Below, in pieces: positions 47,801-50,513 of a stretch of 64,000 bases of DNA; within the stretch, counting starts at the first letter, position 1; every line of letters begins with the position of its first letter. The position numbers and the translations under genes were made by a program. The stretch is from the NCBI GenBank assembly GCA_036245525.1, contig BTPG01000003.1:156393091-156457090 (forward strand). Direction: 5' to 3'. The notes beneath the pieces were generated by a model, which was given only the letters and a program-made list of their open reading frames with translations, did no database searches and was not told the DNA's origin. This DNA comes from Semisulcospira habei (taxonomy: Eukaryota; Mollusca; Gastropoda; Semisulcospiridae).

Positions 47801-48443
47801 TACCCAAGATCACCCAGTTCGGCAAGCTCTCCACTGGACACTGAGACAGAGGGGCACCAAAGAAGAGATACAAAGACTGTCTCAAGAAGTCACTTAGTGC
47901 CTGCCAAATCGACCACCGCCAGTGGTCTTCGCTTGCTGCGGACCACGACATCTGGCACGCCACCATTTACAAGGCAGCCGTCTCCTTTGAGGACTCTTGC
48001 AGAGCTAGCCTTAAGGACAAGCGGCTCAGGAGAAAAAACAGAGATGCCACAACTCTGAACCCTAGCCAGACTTCCCCCTGCAGACACTGCGGTCGAACCT
48101 GCCTGTCCTGGATTGGCCTCCGCAACCACGAGCATGCCTGCAGAGGTTGTGGGCAACCCCTATAGAATTCGCTTTCACGAAGTCAAGCCAAGAGAGAGAT
48201 ACTTCACTCTCAACTGTGTACATTCTGTTTCAGATCCAGCCATTCAACACGTCGGACTTTGGCTTCTCGCTGTCCTCAGACTGTGTGGGCTGGTTCAACA
48301 CGGCCATCTGGATGGCCCTCATCCCCGTCTCGCTCAACGTCGTCATCCTCTTCTTCGGCATGTACATGATCGCCTCCCTGTCCACCAATGATCGCTTCGA
48401 CGACCCCAAGGGCAAGACCCTTACCATCAATGCTGGAGAGTAG
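7728..48443 (+). CDS. ATP6AP1: V-type proton ATPase accessory subunit S1 (Ac45)
   Basis: A type I membrane glycoprotein that binds the V0 sector and guides V-ATPase assembly and trafficking. Nine exons join in phase: 7728-7816, 8284-8413, 16932-17009, 21887-22109, 24455-24537, 25953-26212, 38784-38849, 39386-39623 and 48234-48443, giving 458 aa against 470 for human. The start ATG at 7728 is preferred over 7707 because it leads straight into a signal peptide (MATVTVFAVLCLFASVFS) followed by DVPVLIWSPDR, as in the family. Residues 60-99 match the FLQDKL-DD block of Ac45, and NDQLVGQV matches NDEVIGQV of the human protein. Eight N-glycosylation sequons are spread through exons 6-9. Exon 9 gives one transmembrane helix and the short cytosolic tail with the conserved DRFDDPKG. 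Introns 2, 3, 6 and 8 are swollen by transposons. No frameshift or stop breaks the reading frame. Confidence 0.95.
8284..8413 (+). CDS. ATP6AP1: ATP6AP1 exon 2
   Basis: Encodes PLSDMPQAP to IVAFLQDK after a TTTTTCGTAG acceptor; the QDK ending is the conserved Ac45 block that continues with Leu in exon 3. Confidence 0.93.
8944..13110 (+). pseudogene. hAT-type transposase gene, spliced but frameshifted
   Basis: Exon-like blocks with good splice sites are 8944-9445, 9802-10024, 10247-11490 (split by an insertion at 10313-11406), 11695-11914 and 12120-13110. The N-terminal block has a BED-like zinc finger: C and C in HCTLCKADFS, then HCKCHSESASH. Middle blocks carry TVSTDGSNDVDV, the first catalytic Asp region, and HVPTRWLSIS, a hAT signature. 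The C-terminus has the dimerisation region with SAHCERIFSCVQKNKTPQQS. Lesions seen are a frameshift near 9935, the TTAA insertion near 10313, a one-base shift near 11830, a frameshift near 12335 and a TGA near 12474. It cannot make a full transposase. Confidence 0.75.
10313..11406. mobile_element. piggyBac-like non-autonomous element (TTAA target)
   Basis: It is bounded by TTAA at 10313-10316 and 11403-11406, with terminal repeats CCCTTTGAACCC inside the left TTAA and GGGTTCAAAGGG inside the right one. Duplicated TTAA and CCC-starting ends are the piggyBac hallmark. The 1.1-kb interior shows no transposase. It interrupts exon 3 of the hAT transposase, so it inserted after the hAT element. Confidence 0.75.
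14362..16731 (-). mobile_element. RTE-like LINE, copy 1, 5'-truncated, in ATP6AP1 intron 2
   Basis: A minus-strand non-LTR retrotransposon whose 3' end is a short (GTAA)n tail (on the plus strand TTACTTACTTAC from 14361). GCAGAAGTGTGTGT at 14348-14361 and 16732-16745 is a perfect 14-bp target duplication. The 5' end stops inside the endonuclease domain. It shares its 3' sequence with three other copies in this window. Confidence 0.92.
14373..16731 (-). pseudogene. Endonuclease/reverse transcriptase ORF of RTE-like LINE copy 1
   Basis: Reading from 16731 the frame is open and begins in the C-terminal part of an AP-like endonuclease (IFPHRRIHKATW, then ENQIDHI and RRGADVASDHHLL). It continues through reverse transcriptase: NGKAAGPDGIPAE, YRGITLLSVPGK, GFRKNRSCTDQI, FVDYEKAFDSVDR, VRQGCLLSPFLF and the active-site LDFADDLALL. 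The C-terminal region is WIGHSLRKPASSI and GKRKRGRPRNSWRRDL. Compared with copy 3, two T bases are missing near 15050, so the frame shifts and the last 272 residues lie in another frame. Active-site residues are intact. Confidence 0.88.
16932..17009 (+). CDS. ATP6AP1: ATP6AP1 exon 3
   Basis: Twenty-six codons, LHIDDISKYADVYN to FKNIK, after a strong pyrimidine tract. The donor is GTTTGT, a weaker match than the others. It is only 187 bp after the target duplication of RTE copy 1. Confidence 0.9.
17100..18701 (-). mobile_element. Tc1-like transposon in ATP6AP1 intron 3
   Basis: Terminal repeats TACTAATGGTCAAAACTTAA lie at 17100 and inverted at 18701, with a TA duplication at 17098-17099 and 18702-18703. 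It is about 1.6 kb long, with one transposase gene on the minus strand. Confidence 0.9.
17312..18342 (-). pseudogene. Tc1-like DD34E transposase, inactivated
   Basis: The likely start is the Met at 18342 (MPPRQSLTPVDQGQALAWL), leading into a paired-type helix-turn-helix (GREVGRRLGVSHS). The reading frame is lost between about 18181 and 18031. The catalytic half follows: the first Asp in FTDES, the second-Asp motif reading LQENNAQP instead of the usual QxDNARP so that Asp is replaced by Asn, and Glu in APIEHLW, 34 residues after the lost Asp. A run of about 20 G at 17719-17740 expands a Pro stretch in the protein. The lost Asp and the frameshift make it inactive. Confidence 0.85.
19620..20868. 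mobile_element. pogo/Tigger-like non-autonomous element
   Basis: The ends read CAGTGGAGTCCGCTTAAC at 19620 and the inverted GTTAACTGGGCTCCACTG ending at 20868. The flanking TA at 19618-19619 and 20869-20870 is the target duplication. The 1.25-kb interior has further GTGTTAAC-type motifs near both ends and no recognisable transposase. Assignment to the pogo/Tigger group rests on the terminal sequence and TA target. Confidence 0.65.
21582..21750 (+). repeat. Partial copy of the intronic TTTTGGCTCACATG repeat
   Basis: The sequence TGTTCATATGCAATAG to GTCCATGGTAAACTTTAATG matches the left part of the repeats at 25431-25920 and 40707-41034 but lacks their right terminal repeat. Confidence 0.5.
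21887..22109 (+). CDS. ATP6AP1: ATP6AP1 exon 4
   Basis: Encodes GLLDEHFSLELPHVLDSH to EEAAIAAN and ends in phase 1 at a GTAACA donor. The acceptor is the purine-ended TATATAAAAG. This is the least conserved part of the lumenal domain, so the exact left edge is less certain than for other exons. Confidence 0.82.
22281..22870. repeat. Long palindrome of about 590 bp in ATP6AP1 intron 4
   Basis: Two arms of about 290 bp face each other around a small loop near 22583 (AGGTAGCATCC then TTGATACT then GGATGCTACCT). Both arms contain the same (CA)n/(TG)n tract, CTGCAGCTCACGCACATGC, TCTCTCTATACAGGATGACG and the outer block TCACCTGAGGAAGGATC. Differences are few and scattered. A related outer block (GGATCTGAGATCC) also occurs at about 57930, so this is probably two head-to-head copies of a dispersed element. 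Confidence 0.85.
22909..24194. mobile_element. hAT-like non-autonomous element
   Basis: The terminal repeats are CAGGGATGGGAATTG at 22909 and CAATTCCCATCCCTG ending at 24194, with AACCCT at 22903-22908 and 24195-24200 as a likely partial target duplication. The interior includes a G run of about 40 (23800-23838) and an open stretch at 23175-23525 that may be a decayed coding remnant, but no transposase motif is visible. Confidence 0.6.
24455..24537 (+). CDS. ATP6AP1: ATP6AP1 exon 5
   Basis: Encodes DQLVGQVAEHLQKRSVRYTA to AESSE, matching the DEVIGQVLSTL region of vertebrate Ac45. Acceptor CTATTGCAG, donor GTATCT. Confidence 0.93.
24804..24845. repeat. Hairpin element, CATGAG core, copy 1
   Basis: AATTCTCATGAGCTCCTG and CAGGGGCTCATGAGAATT are inverted around a loop. 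The core and the upstream GCAAGAGG match the hairpins at 54020-54083 and 55812-55875. It lies in ATP6AP1 intron 5. Confidence 0.6.
25157..25235 (+). repeat. tRNA-like sequence, probable SINE head
   Basis: It contains an A-box-like TGGTTTAGTTAGGTTGTAGA and, after the expected spacing, a B-box-like GAGTTTGAACCCC. Acceptor-stem pairing is not evident, so a tRNA-derived SINE head is more likely than a working tRNA. Confidence 0.4.
25431..25920 (+). mobile_element. MITE-like repeat with TTTTGGCTCACRTG ends
   Basis: It begins TTTTGGCTCATGTGCAA and ends CATGTGAGCCATAA, an inverted terminal pair. Internal text (TTTCAGTGACCTCTCTCAGA, GGTCAAAGGTC) is shared with 40707-41034 and in part with 21582-21750. 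The right end is only 32 bp before ATP6AP1 exon 6. No coding capacity is seen. Confidence 0.55.
25953..26212 (+). CDS. ATP6AP1: ATP6AP1 exon 6
   Basis: Encodes SQGLESHVGRRL to AEFGANNTL, with four N-glycosylation sequons (NIS, NGS, NFT, NNT). Ends in phase 2 at GTAAGT. It corresponds to the start of the conserved C-terminal lumenal domain (ILFWAQNF region in human). Confidence 0.94.
26495..26890. repeat. Dispersed-type repeat with GATTCAAAAACTTTATTG motif
   Basis: The motif near 26500 resembles sequences common in mollusc dispersed repeats. A G-rich low-complexity patch follows at 26701-26720. The ends could not be defined. Confidence 0.3.
26960..27141. repeat. Left inverted terminal repeat of DIRS-like element A
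   Basis: It begins CATTACTGATGACATTAC and is inverted at 38541-38717. Confidence 0.8.
28130..28650 (+). pseudogene. Gag-like Arg/Ser-rich region of DIRS-like element A
   Basis: A plus-strand open stretch reads SRQRSSSRRRANETTARSSR, then a Tyr/Arg-rich segment and an acidic tail (SALGEDDDRPTSP). It has no known catalytic motif. Its position 5' of the reverse transcriptase and its composition suggest the nucleic-acid-binding first ORF of a DIRS-like element. It is cut at about 28640 by element B. Confidence 0.4.
28870..29165 (-). pseudogene. Tyrosine recombinase C-terminal fragment of element B
   Basis: The minus strand encodes the conserved GW-AETTFAH-YLRDL motif holding the His and catalytic Tyr of DIRS recombinases, and the run-out to the element terminus. 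It is the inverse of 35055-35340. Confidence 0.6.
29500..29645 (+). mobile_element. RTE-like LINE, copy 4, 3' scrap
   Basis: On the plus strand this encodes NSWRRDLQADIKRMGTTWSK and then DRSRWRSLVDGLYSGRGDRR followed by GTAAGTAA, the same 3' terminus as copies 1-3 but in the opposite orientation. Only the last 145 bp or so are present. Confidence 0.75.
29685..30270 (+). repeat. GC-rich tandem repeat array inside element B
   Basis: Imperfect units of about 110-125 bp share GGGGCCACTCGACGGGACTG, GGGGCTGCCGGCGCTAGAGC and GTTGAAGGCTCTACAACCT. The array continues at 33109-33245 on the other side of the inserted LINE. Confidence 0.8.
30275..33108 (-). mobile_element. LINE with RNase H domain, 5'-truncated, in the tandem array
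   Basis: A non-LTR element on the minus strand, ending in a (GAA)n tail on that strand (TTCTTCTTCTTC at about 30280 on plus). GAGGTACC at 30266-30273 and again at about 33102-33109 is an 8-bp target duplication in the GC-rich array. Reverse transcriptase followed by RNase H puts it in the broad I/R1 group. Confidence 0.8.
30307..33095 (-). pseudogene. Reverse transcriptase/RNase H polyprotein of the LINE
   Basis: From the 5' side: post-endonuclease linker (YWSNELQELDDDLADARREV region), then reverse transcriptase with KSPGPDGITNEML, YRPISLTSCVVK, GFRQFRSTEDQV, IDLQKAFDKVW, GVPQGGVLSPTLF and the active site ALYADDLVIW (32659-31697). The frame shifts near 31697 and again near 31280. The RNase H domain (31281-30307) keeps all four acidic positions: IYTDGSAT, AETKAL, FFSDALS and GNERADELG. 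A CCHC-like tail (CACGQEDQTVEHILQRC) follows. The frameshifts suggest it is dead although the catalytic residues are intact. Confidence 0.85.
33109..33245 (+). repeat. Continuation of the GC-rich tandem array
   Basis: The same unit as 29685-30270, displaced by the LINE insertion. Confidence 0.8.
33251..33460 (-). pseudogene. Tyrosine recombinase N-terminal fragment of element B
   Basis: The minus strand encodes VPRWDLPLVLTWLNSDRF and TRTTCFFWPRVC, aligning with VPCWDLAWVLTWLNTDRF and TRKTCFLLALARA of element A. The catalytic Arg region that follows is frameshifted. Confidence 0.6.
33460..33900 (+). repeat. Diverged copy of the 500-bp TIR found at 42230-42740
   Basis: The order of motifs matches the left TIR of the element at 42230-47169: GACAAAGTTCCCACAGCCAT versus GATGAAGTTCCAACATCAAT, then ACACGAAGACGCTAC, then ATGCCTACAGTAAGTATCAC versus ATGCCTAGAGTAAGTATGAC. 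It is well diverged and no partner TIR is visible nearby. Confidence 0.45.
35055..35345 (+). pseudogene. Inverted second copy of the element B recombinase C-terminus
   Basis: On the plus strand it encodes AVKDIVAAVGWRAETTFAHF and YLRDLSNQRQNLSLVGDIVA, then the terminus with GCCATCGGTAATGTG. It pairs with 28870-29165 as an inverted repeat. Confidence 0.65.
35346..36450 (+). pseudogene. Reverse transcriptase of DIRS-like element A
   Basis: Frame segments read GRLAQYSSVWWQLFSDNPWI and EEVVALLQKEA-like text, then FVPKPGGKWRPIIDLSAQNK, then DFAVRLDLVDAYLHVPIH, a TGA at about 35836, TYLRFAFHGIVYQFQALTFG and the active site SNYLDDLLL. At least two frameshifts and one stop break it. The motif order and the PKPGGKWRPIIDLSxxN block are typical of DIRS reverse transcriptases. 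Confidence 0.75.
36454..37374 (+). pseudogene. RNase H region of DIRS-like element A
   Basis: It begins at the RNase H Asp (MDASNAGWGAHW), followed by the Glu helix (NWLELKAVWLVL), VLSNNSTVVAYIQNQG where the third acidic residue of the usual SDN/TDN motif reads N, and LNVLADSLSR with the last Asp. The C-terminal part (LICARWKRLMIDLFARRWNN and LVAPFNWSKNWTSNLLAL) is the linker typical before the recombinase in DIRS elements. Confidence 0.75.
37319..38368 (+). CDS. Tyrosine recombinase of DIRS-like element A
   Basis: A long intact frame of 349 codons. The N-terminal SAM-like core-binding part includes FKQNLAPITIRGYLAMV. The catalytic part shows Arg in ALARASRVSEIHAF, the His-x-x-Arg box in IRAHEVRAVATSIAF, and the C-terminal GWRAETTFAHVYLRDL with His and the nucleophile Tyr. 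This enzyme would join the circular element DNA to the target without a target duplication. The first Met at 37319 may not be the true start because the upstream frame overlaps the RNase H region. The rest of the element is broken, so it could act only in trans. Confidence 0.8.
   Translation: MAHVPVLVHSRVAFSHGFNNPQLAEFFLWLFFKQNLAPITIRGYLAMVADTYQHLGRPDPGACKDLADLMSHFNLQRPASRSLVPCWDLAWVLTWLNTDRFEPLPLARLGDLTRKTCFLLALARASRVSEIHAFSNRPSCLQRRANGSVQLLTNPAFLAKNRLPESAPQVVVRPLKAMGQPRDFQLQDPVRALKVYLCRTKPLRQGRSCLFLPLAPGKRDISAQTISSWLRWVIRSAYKGLTPEQAKTMRIRAHEVRAVATSIAFDQNCAVKDIVAAVGWRAETTFAHVYLRDLSVQCTNLGLVVDISAEQHSLLAPQAPWVRLAKIVGSGRVGEASMVHVGMGDGRCS
38541..38717. repeat. Right inverted terminal repeat of DIRS-like element A
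   Basis: Inverse of 26960-27141; ends GTAGTAATGTCATCGG. The neighbouring 38397-38502 holds another inverted pair of the same GTAATGTCATCGGTAA motif, resembling the internal complementary region of DIRS elements. Confidence 0.8.
38784..38849 (+). CDS. ATP6AP1: ATP6AP1 exon 7
   Basis: Encodes FTLSMQNVKGNSSGMVFDFT, then Ile and a split Val. It starts about 65 bp after the right inverted repeat of the DIRS-like element and still has a usable acceptor (TTTTTCTATGCAG). Donor GTAAGT. Confidence 0.9.
39386..39623 (+). CDS. ATP6AP1: ATP6AP1 exon 8
   Basis: Encodes MPLSLHIDRWVIGPLDVTL to PDIARLTLGGFQ, including the conserved YSYHCSEM segment (human YSFHCEYV) with a lumenal Cys. Donor GTAATT. Confidence 0.95.
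39725..39849. mobile_element. Two abutting TTAA-flanked mini-hairpins in ATP6AP1 intron 8
   Basis: The first holds CTAAGTGACTTCCA and TGGAAGTCGTTTAG as arms between TTAACCC (about 39725) and the TTAA at 39797. The second is TTAACCCTTTGGGTGTC (39797) with the inverse GACACCCAAAGGGTTAA (ending 39849) around a 19-base loop. They share the TTAACCC start of the larger hairpin elements. Confidence 0.7.
40239..40416. mobile_element. TTAA-flanked hairpin element, left arm mostly deleted
   Basis: It starts TTAACCCATTTCGCCCC and ends GGGGTTATACGGGTTAA. It holds the right arm CACCAAGCTAATCTGGCACT and the conserved tail TCCAAAATTTGGGAAA. Most of the left arm is gone. Confidence 0.75.
40488..40549. repeat. 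Hairpin element copy, imperfect
   Basis: The arms AGTTCAAGGGTGGTGCCAGA and CCACCACCCTTGAACT are complementary at the outer end; the inner part (GCAGCTTGATGCTGAGCTGT) has diverged. Confidence 0.65.
40707..41034 (+). mobile_element. MITE-like repeat with TTTTGGCTCACRTG ends
   Basis: A second full-ended copy of the 25431 repeat: starts TTTTTGGCTCACATGTGATA and ends CACGTGAGCCATAA, with the same internal CAGTGACCTTTCTCAAAGGT. Confidence 0.6.
42230..42740. repeat. Left TIR of the long-TIR transposon
   Basis: Inverse of 46640-47169. Near its inner end it contains GTAAGTATGACTTAC, a palindrome that also reads as a splice donor. Confidence 0.8.
42815..43015. mobile_element. Palindromic TTAA-type element in the long-TIR transposon
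   Basis: The hairpin 42831-42936 pairs GAGATGGATCGACCATGGTA with the inverse block ending ATTATCATGGTCAATCCATC, and the core GCCAGATTAGCTT with AAGCTAATCTGGC. The tail CTCCAAAATTTGGGAAATGC to GGGTTAA matches the copies at 40239 and 49902. No left TTAA is visible. Confidence 0.8.
43222..45327 (-). mobile_element. RTE-like LINE, copy 2, 5'-truncated
   Basis: Same family and orientation as copies 1 and 3. TTTGGAAATAAA at 43210-43221 and 45328-45339 is a perfect 12-bp target duplication, and the 3' tail is (GTAA)n. The 5' end lies just inside the sequence after the endonuclease. Confidence 0.92.
43227..45315 (-). pseudogene. Reverse transcriptase ORF of RTE copy 2
   Basis: It holds the same motifs as copy 1 (FVDYEKASDSVDR with a Phe-to-Ser change, VRQGCLLSPFLF) but is broken by several small indels and a Glu-to-stop at about 44904 (GHT-stop-RPV). 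The active site is disrupted: compared with copy 3 three bases are missing in the FADD region at about 44000, where the sequence reads FADLALL. Confidence 0.85.
45464..45868 (-). pseudogene. Possible transposase remnant of the long-TIR transposon
   Basis: An open minus-strand stretch of 134 codons includes HIPECHCADFIAQWGFGLAL followed by HGEQGGEETHATVN. The pattern W-GFGL-x2-GEQG-E-x-H recalls the C-terminal region of large transposase-like proteins repeated in cnidarian and mollusc genomes, perhaps KDZ-like, but this is from memory and unconfirmed. Its place inside a TIR element supports a transposon origin. No start or catalytic residues can be assigned. Confidence 0.35.
46353..46580. mobile_element. 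Palindromic element, subfamily 2, in the long-TIR transposon
   Basis: The hairpin 46458-46527 reads AGTTCAAGGGTAGTGCCAGA, then ATAGCTTGGTGCC, a short loop and the inverse. The flanks (AACCCATATCATACTGAGGC on the left, GTATTCCGAATGATAAGGGC on the right) match 55181-55403 and, inverted, 60120-60356. The ends read CTAACCC and GGGCTAAG, so the TTAA is mutated. Confidence 0.8.
46640..47169. repeat. Right TIR of the long-TIR transposon
   Basis: Inverse of the left TIR; it ends CTAAGTGGCC at 47169, where the LINE sequence resumes. Confidence 0.8.
48234..48443 (+). CDS. ATP6AP1: ATP6AP1 exon 9 (last)
   Basis: Encodes IQPFNTSDFGFSLSSDC, then the transmembrane helix (AIWMALIPVSLNVVILFFGM) and the tail STNDRFDDPKGKTLTINAGE with a TAG stop. 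Its polypyrimidine tract and AG survive although a LINE ends 35 bp upstream. Confidence 0.96.
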   Translation: MQPFNTSDFGFSLSSDCVGWFNTAIWMALIPVSLNVVILFFGMYMIASLSTNDRFDDPKGKTLTINAGE

Positions 48444-48560
48444 AAACGTGAACTCACAGGTCATCATTCCAAGCAATCAACTGCCATGTGCATGCAGCCA
48501 CTGGTACTGTGTACAATACACATGGTTGCATGTGTAAGGGGGATACACTTGCCAGGATCT

Positions 48561-48647
48561 ACCATGATGGTTCAAGGATAGTGCCAAACTAGCTTGGCGA
48601 CTTTCATTCGCCAAACTAGTCTGGCACTACCCTTGAACTATCATGGT
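48561..48647. repeat. Palindromic hairpin in the probable ATP6AP1 3' UTR
   Basis: ACCATGATGGTTCAAGGATA and its inverse TACCCTTGAACTATCATGGT frame the core GCCAAACTAGCTTGGCG and CGCCAAACTAGTCTGGC. It starts about 118 nt after the ATP6AP1 stop and lies before the nearest candidate poly(A) signal (ATTAAA, 48678-48683). Confidence 0.8.
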
Positions 48648-48677
48648 GGAACCTTTTCCTGCTATCAGAGCTGAGAG

Positions 48678-48683
48678 ATTAAA
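48678..48683 (+). promoter_or_regulatory. Candidate poly(A) signal of ATP6AP1
   Basis: ATTAAA lies 235 nt after the stop. I see no AATAAA closer, so this is the best nearby candidate, but weak on its own. Confidence 0.3.
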
Positions 48684-49901
48684 TCAGATACAAAGTATGT
48701 ATTTTCATCAAAACCAGGTTATGCCTAGTGTATGTGTAGTGTTCGTGTCTTGTCTTAGACCCAGGCATAACTCTATTACTATAAGTATGCAGTAAATTTG
48801 CACCGCACTTAGTAACTTGTAATTTTAGTGAACATGTAATGGTTGACCGCCCCAGCTTGAAGGTTTCTTATTGACATAAAAACAAAGAACAACATTCAGA
48901 CCAGCATCATGGAAAATTCCCAACACCACATCATTGTCTTACGCATATGATGTAATCAGTATGCAATATGGTGACAAATGCAGTCATTCAACTCTACTTG
49001 CCTTTTTCTAAAAAAGGTGGAAGACGCAGAGAGGCAACATGTCAGATGTACCTAGACAGTAACGATTCTTTTATGTGATAATCGCGAATCTGGCCTTGAA
49101 CAGAAATTTTTTTGGCTTTGTTACATCTGTGCAGGTGCAGAAAGAAAACAAGTTGTACCCTTACGTTTTTTCATTCATTGGGAATTAGTCCCCCCCCATA
49201 CATAAAATATTTCTGTGAATCTGGCTTGTGTATTTTTGGGGGTCAATAGGTCTGCCTATGTGCTCTTGTCTTAAAGTAGACACTTGGAAAATACCTGTTC
49301 AAATGAGTGTCGCTCACATTACATGCCGACTTTTGCCATCGGCGTGGCATACTTTTATAGACTTATGACCTAGGAGATTAGCAGAATATTCTTCTGTCTG
49401 TTGCTGTTCTTATGATGTCTAAGTCAGGCTACTAATCAGTAAGTTGCTGTTCCATGCATGTACTTGATGAAGAAAGCATTTGTTTCATGCTTGTCATTTG
49501 TAATTCTACTTGGCAAGTGTTTTTTTAACATCTAGCACAACACTTGAAAACCTGTCTGAGCTAGAGTCCCTGACAGCAGCTCCTAGGCCCTCCACCCCCC
49601 ACCCCCATACCCACCCCCACTACCCTCCCTTTTAAGTATCCAGACCAAAAAGGTGACTGCCAAGAATGTAATATGTAAAGAATTTCCCAAGTATGCTTGG
49701 AAAGGACACGTAGAACACAAGTGGGTCGTACTTGTCCTTTCTACGCATGTTTCTTTGTTGGGAATTTCTCCCCATTGCATGGCTTACAGGTAACACTCGC
49801 TGTCGATGGACATTATTGATATAAGTTTATTTGTCCCTTAAAGAGACCTACTCCAGGCAGTAAAGGGATAAAAGTTTGCAGTATCTCCTTTATTAATGTT
49901 C
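48684..49901. other. Downstream intergenic sequence
   Basis: No gene or defined element is seen. There is a C-rich patch at about 49590-49627 and otherwise AT-leaning sequence. It may include a longer ATP6AP1 3' UTR. Confidence 0.35.
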
Positions 49902-50099
49902 TTAACTCATTCAGCCCTGACGCCCTACAGCAGGAGATGGGTCGACCATGATAATTCAAGGGTAGTGCCTGTCGGCGCCAAGCTAATCTGGCACTACCCT
50001 TGAATTATCATGGTCGATCCATCTCCTGCAATTGGTGCATAGTCATTAGATGACGCCTCCAAAATTTGGGCAATACGGCCGTCGGGCTGAATGAATTAA
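49902..50099. mobile_element. TTAA-flanked palindromic element, 198 bp
   Basis: The ends TTAACTCATTCAGCCCTGAC and CGTCGGGCTGAATGAATTAA are near-inverse. The outer hairpin pairs CAGGAGATGGGTCGACCATG (49931) with CATGGTCGATCCATCTCCTG (to 50038). The inner left arm is deleted, leaving only GGCGCCAAGCTAATCTGGC on the right. Confidence 0.85.
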
Positions 50100-50513
50100 C
50101 ACGCCTTACAATAATGCTGGGCATTTATGAAGTTTGAATGTCGTAAAATGAAAGACTTCTGCTCTTCTTCTCCAATGTACAGAGGGTAGTTCCTGCCATT
50201 ATGATTAAATGGCAGCGGAAAACCTCTGATATGTGTGCTTGCTCACATGGATTGTTAAAAGAAGGGTAGAAAAGTCTTGAGGCAAGACAACATTGATGAC
50301 CTGTTGTATCAGCAAATATTAGCAATCAGTCTGCCATGGAGCTGAACGCTTTAATATAAGTTTTTGTCTTCCGTATATTAAAAAAATACGGTAGACTTTG
50401 AAATGGGGCTGGGTCGGAGCGCATTCCGGAGCATGCACATGACGTTTTTGGCGTGCAGCGCAGAAATTCTGGCAAAGAAGTAACAAGATAAAAATGACGT
50501 CACGTCTAGTTAA

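Larger units (their letters stand above)
41105..48165 (+). pseudogene. Reverse transcriptase ORF of the split LINE
   Basis: The left half encodes reverse transcriptase: AVIITMYKNKGEKSACSNYH, GITLLSIARKILTRLLLNQL, GQCGFRANRSTTEM, VTFVDLTKAFDTVSRQ, then a TAG near 41925 and further stops. After the inserted transposon the right half resumes with the active site VLYADDAALIAHTE (47164 on) and the C-terminal block QFTYLGCIITSDAKLDKQLD, LYGSESWAL and CWAGHLFRMEDHRLPK. A TGA follows at 47842, and past it a C-terminal finger CRHCGRTCLSWIGLRNHEHA. The stops make it dead. Confidence 0.82.
41105..48198 (+). mobile_element. LINE, 5'-truncated, split by a transposon, in ATP6AP1 intron 8
   Basis: The two halves (41105-42229 and 47170-48198) are one plus-strand non-LTR element. 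ATACTTCGCTCTCA (41091-41104) and ATACTTCACTCTCA (48199-48212) are the 14-bp target duplication with one change. The 3' end is the CAAGCCAAGAGAGAG tail also seen upstream of exon 1 at about 7655-7672. The insertion point is 35 bp before ATP6AP1 exon 9. Confidence 0.85.
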
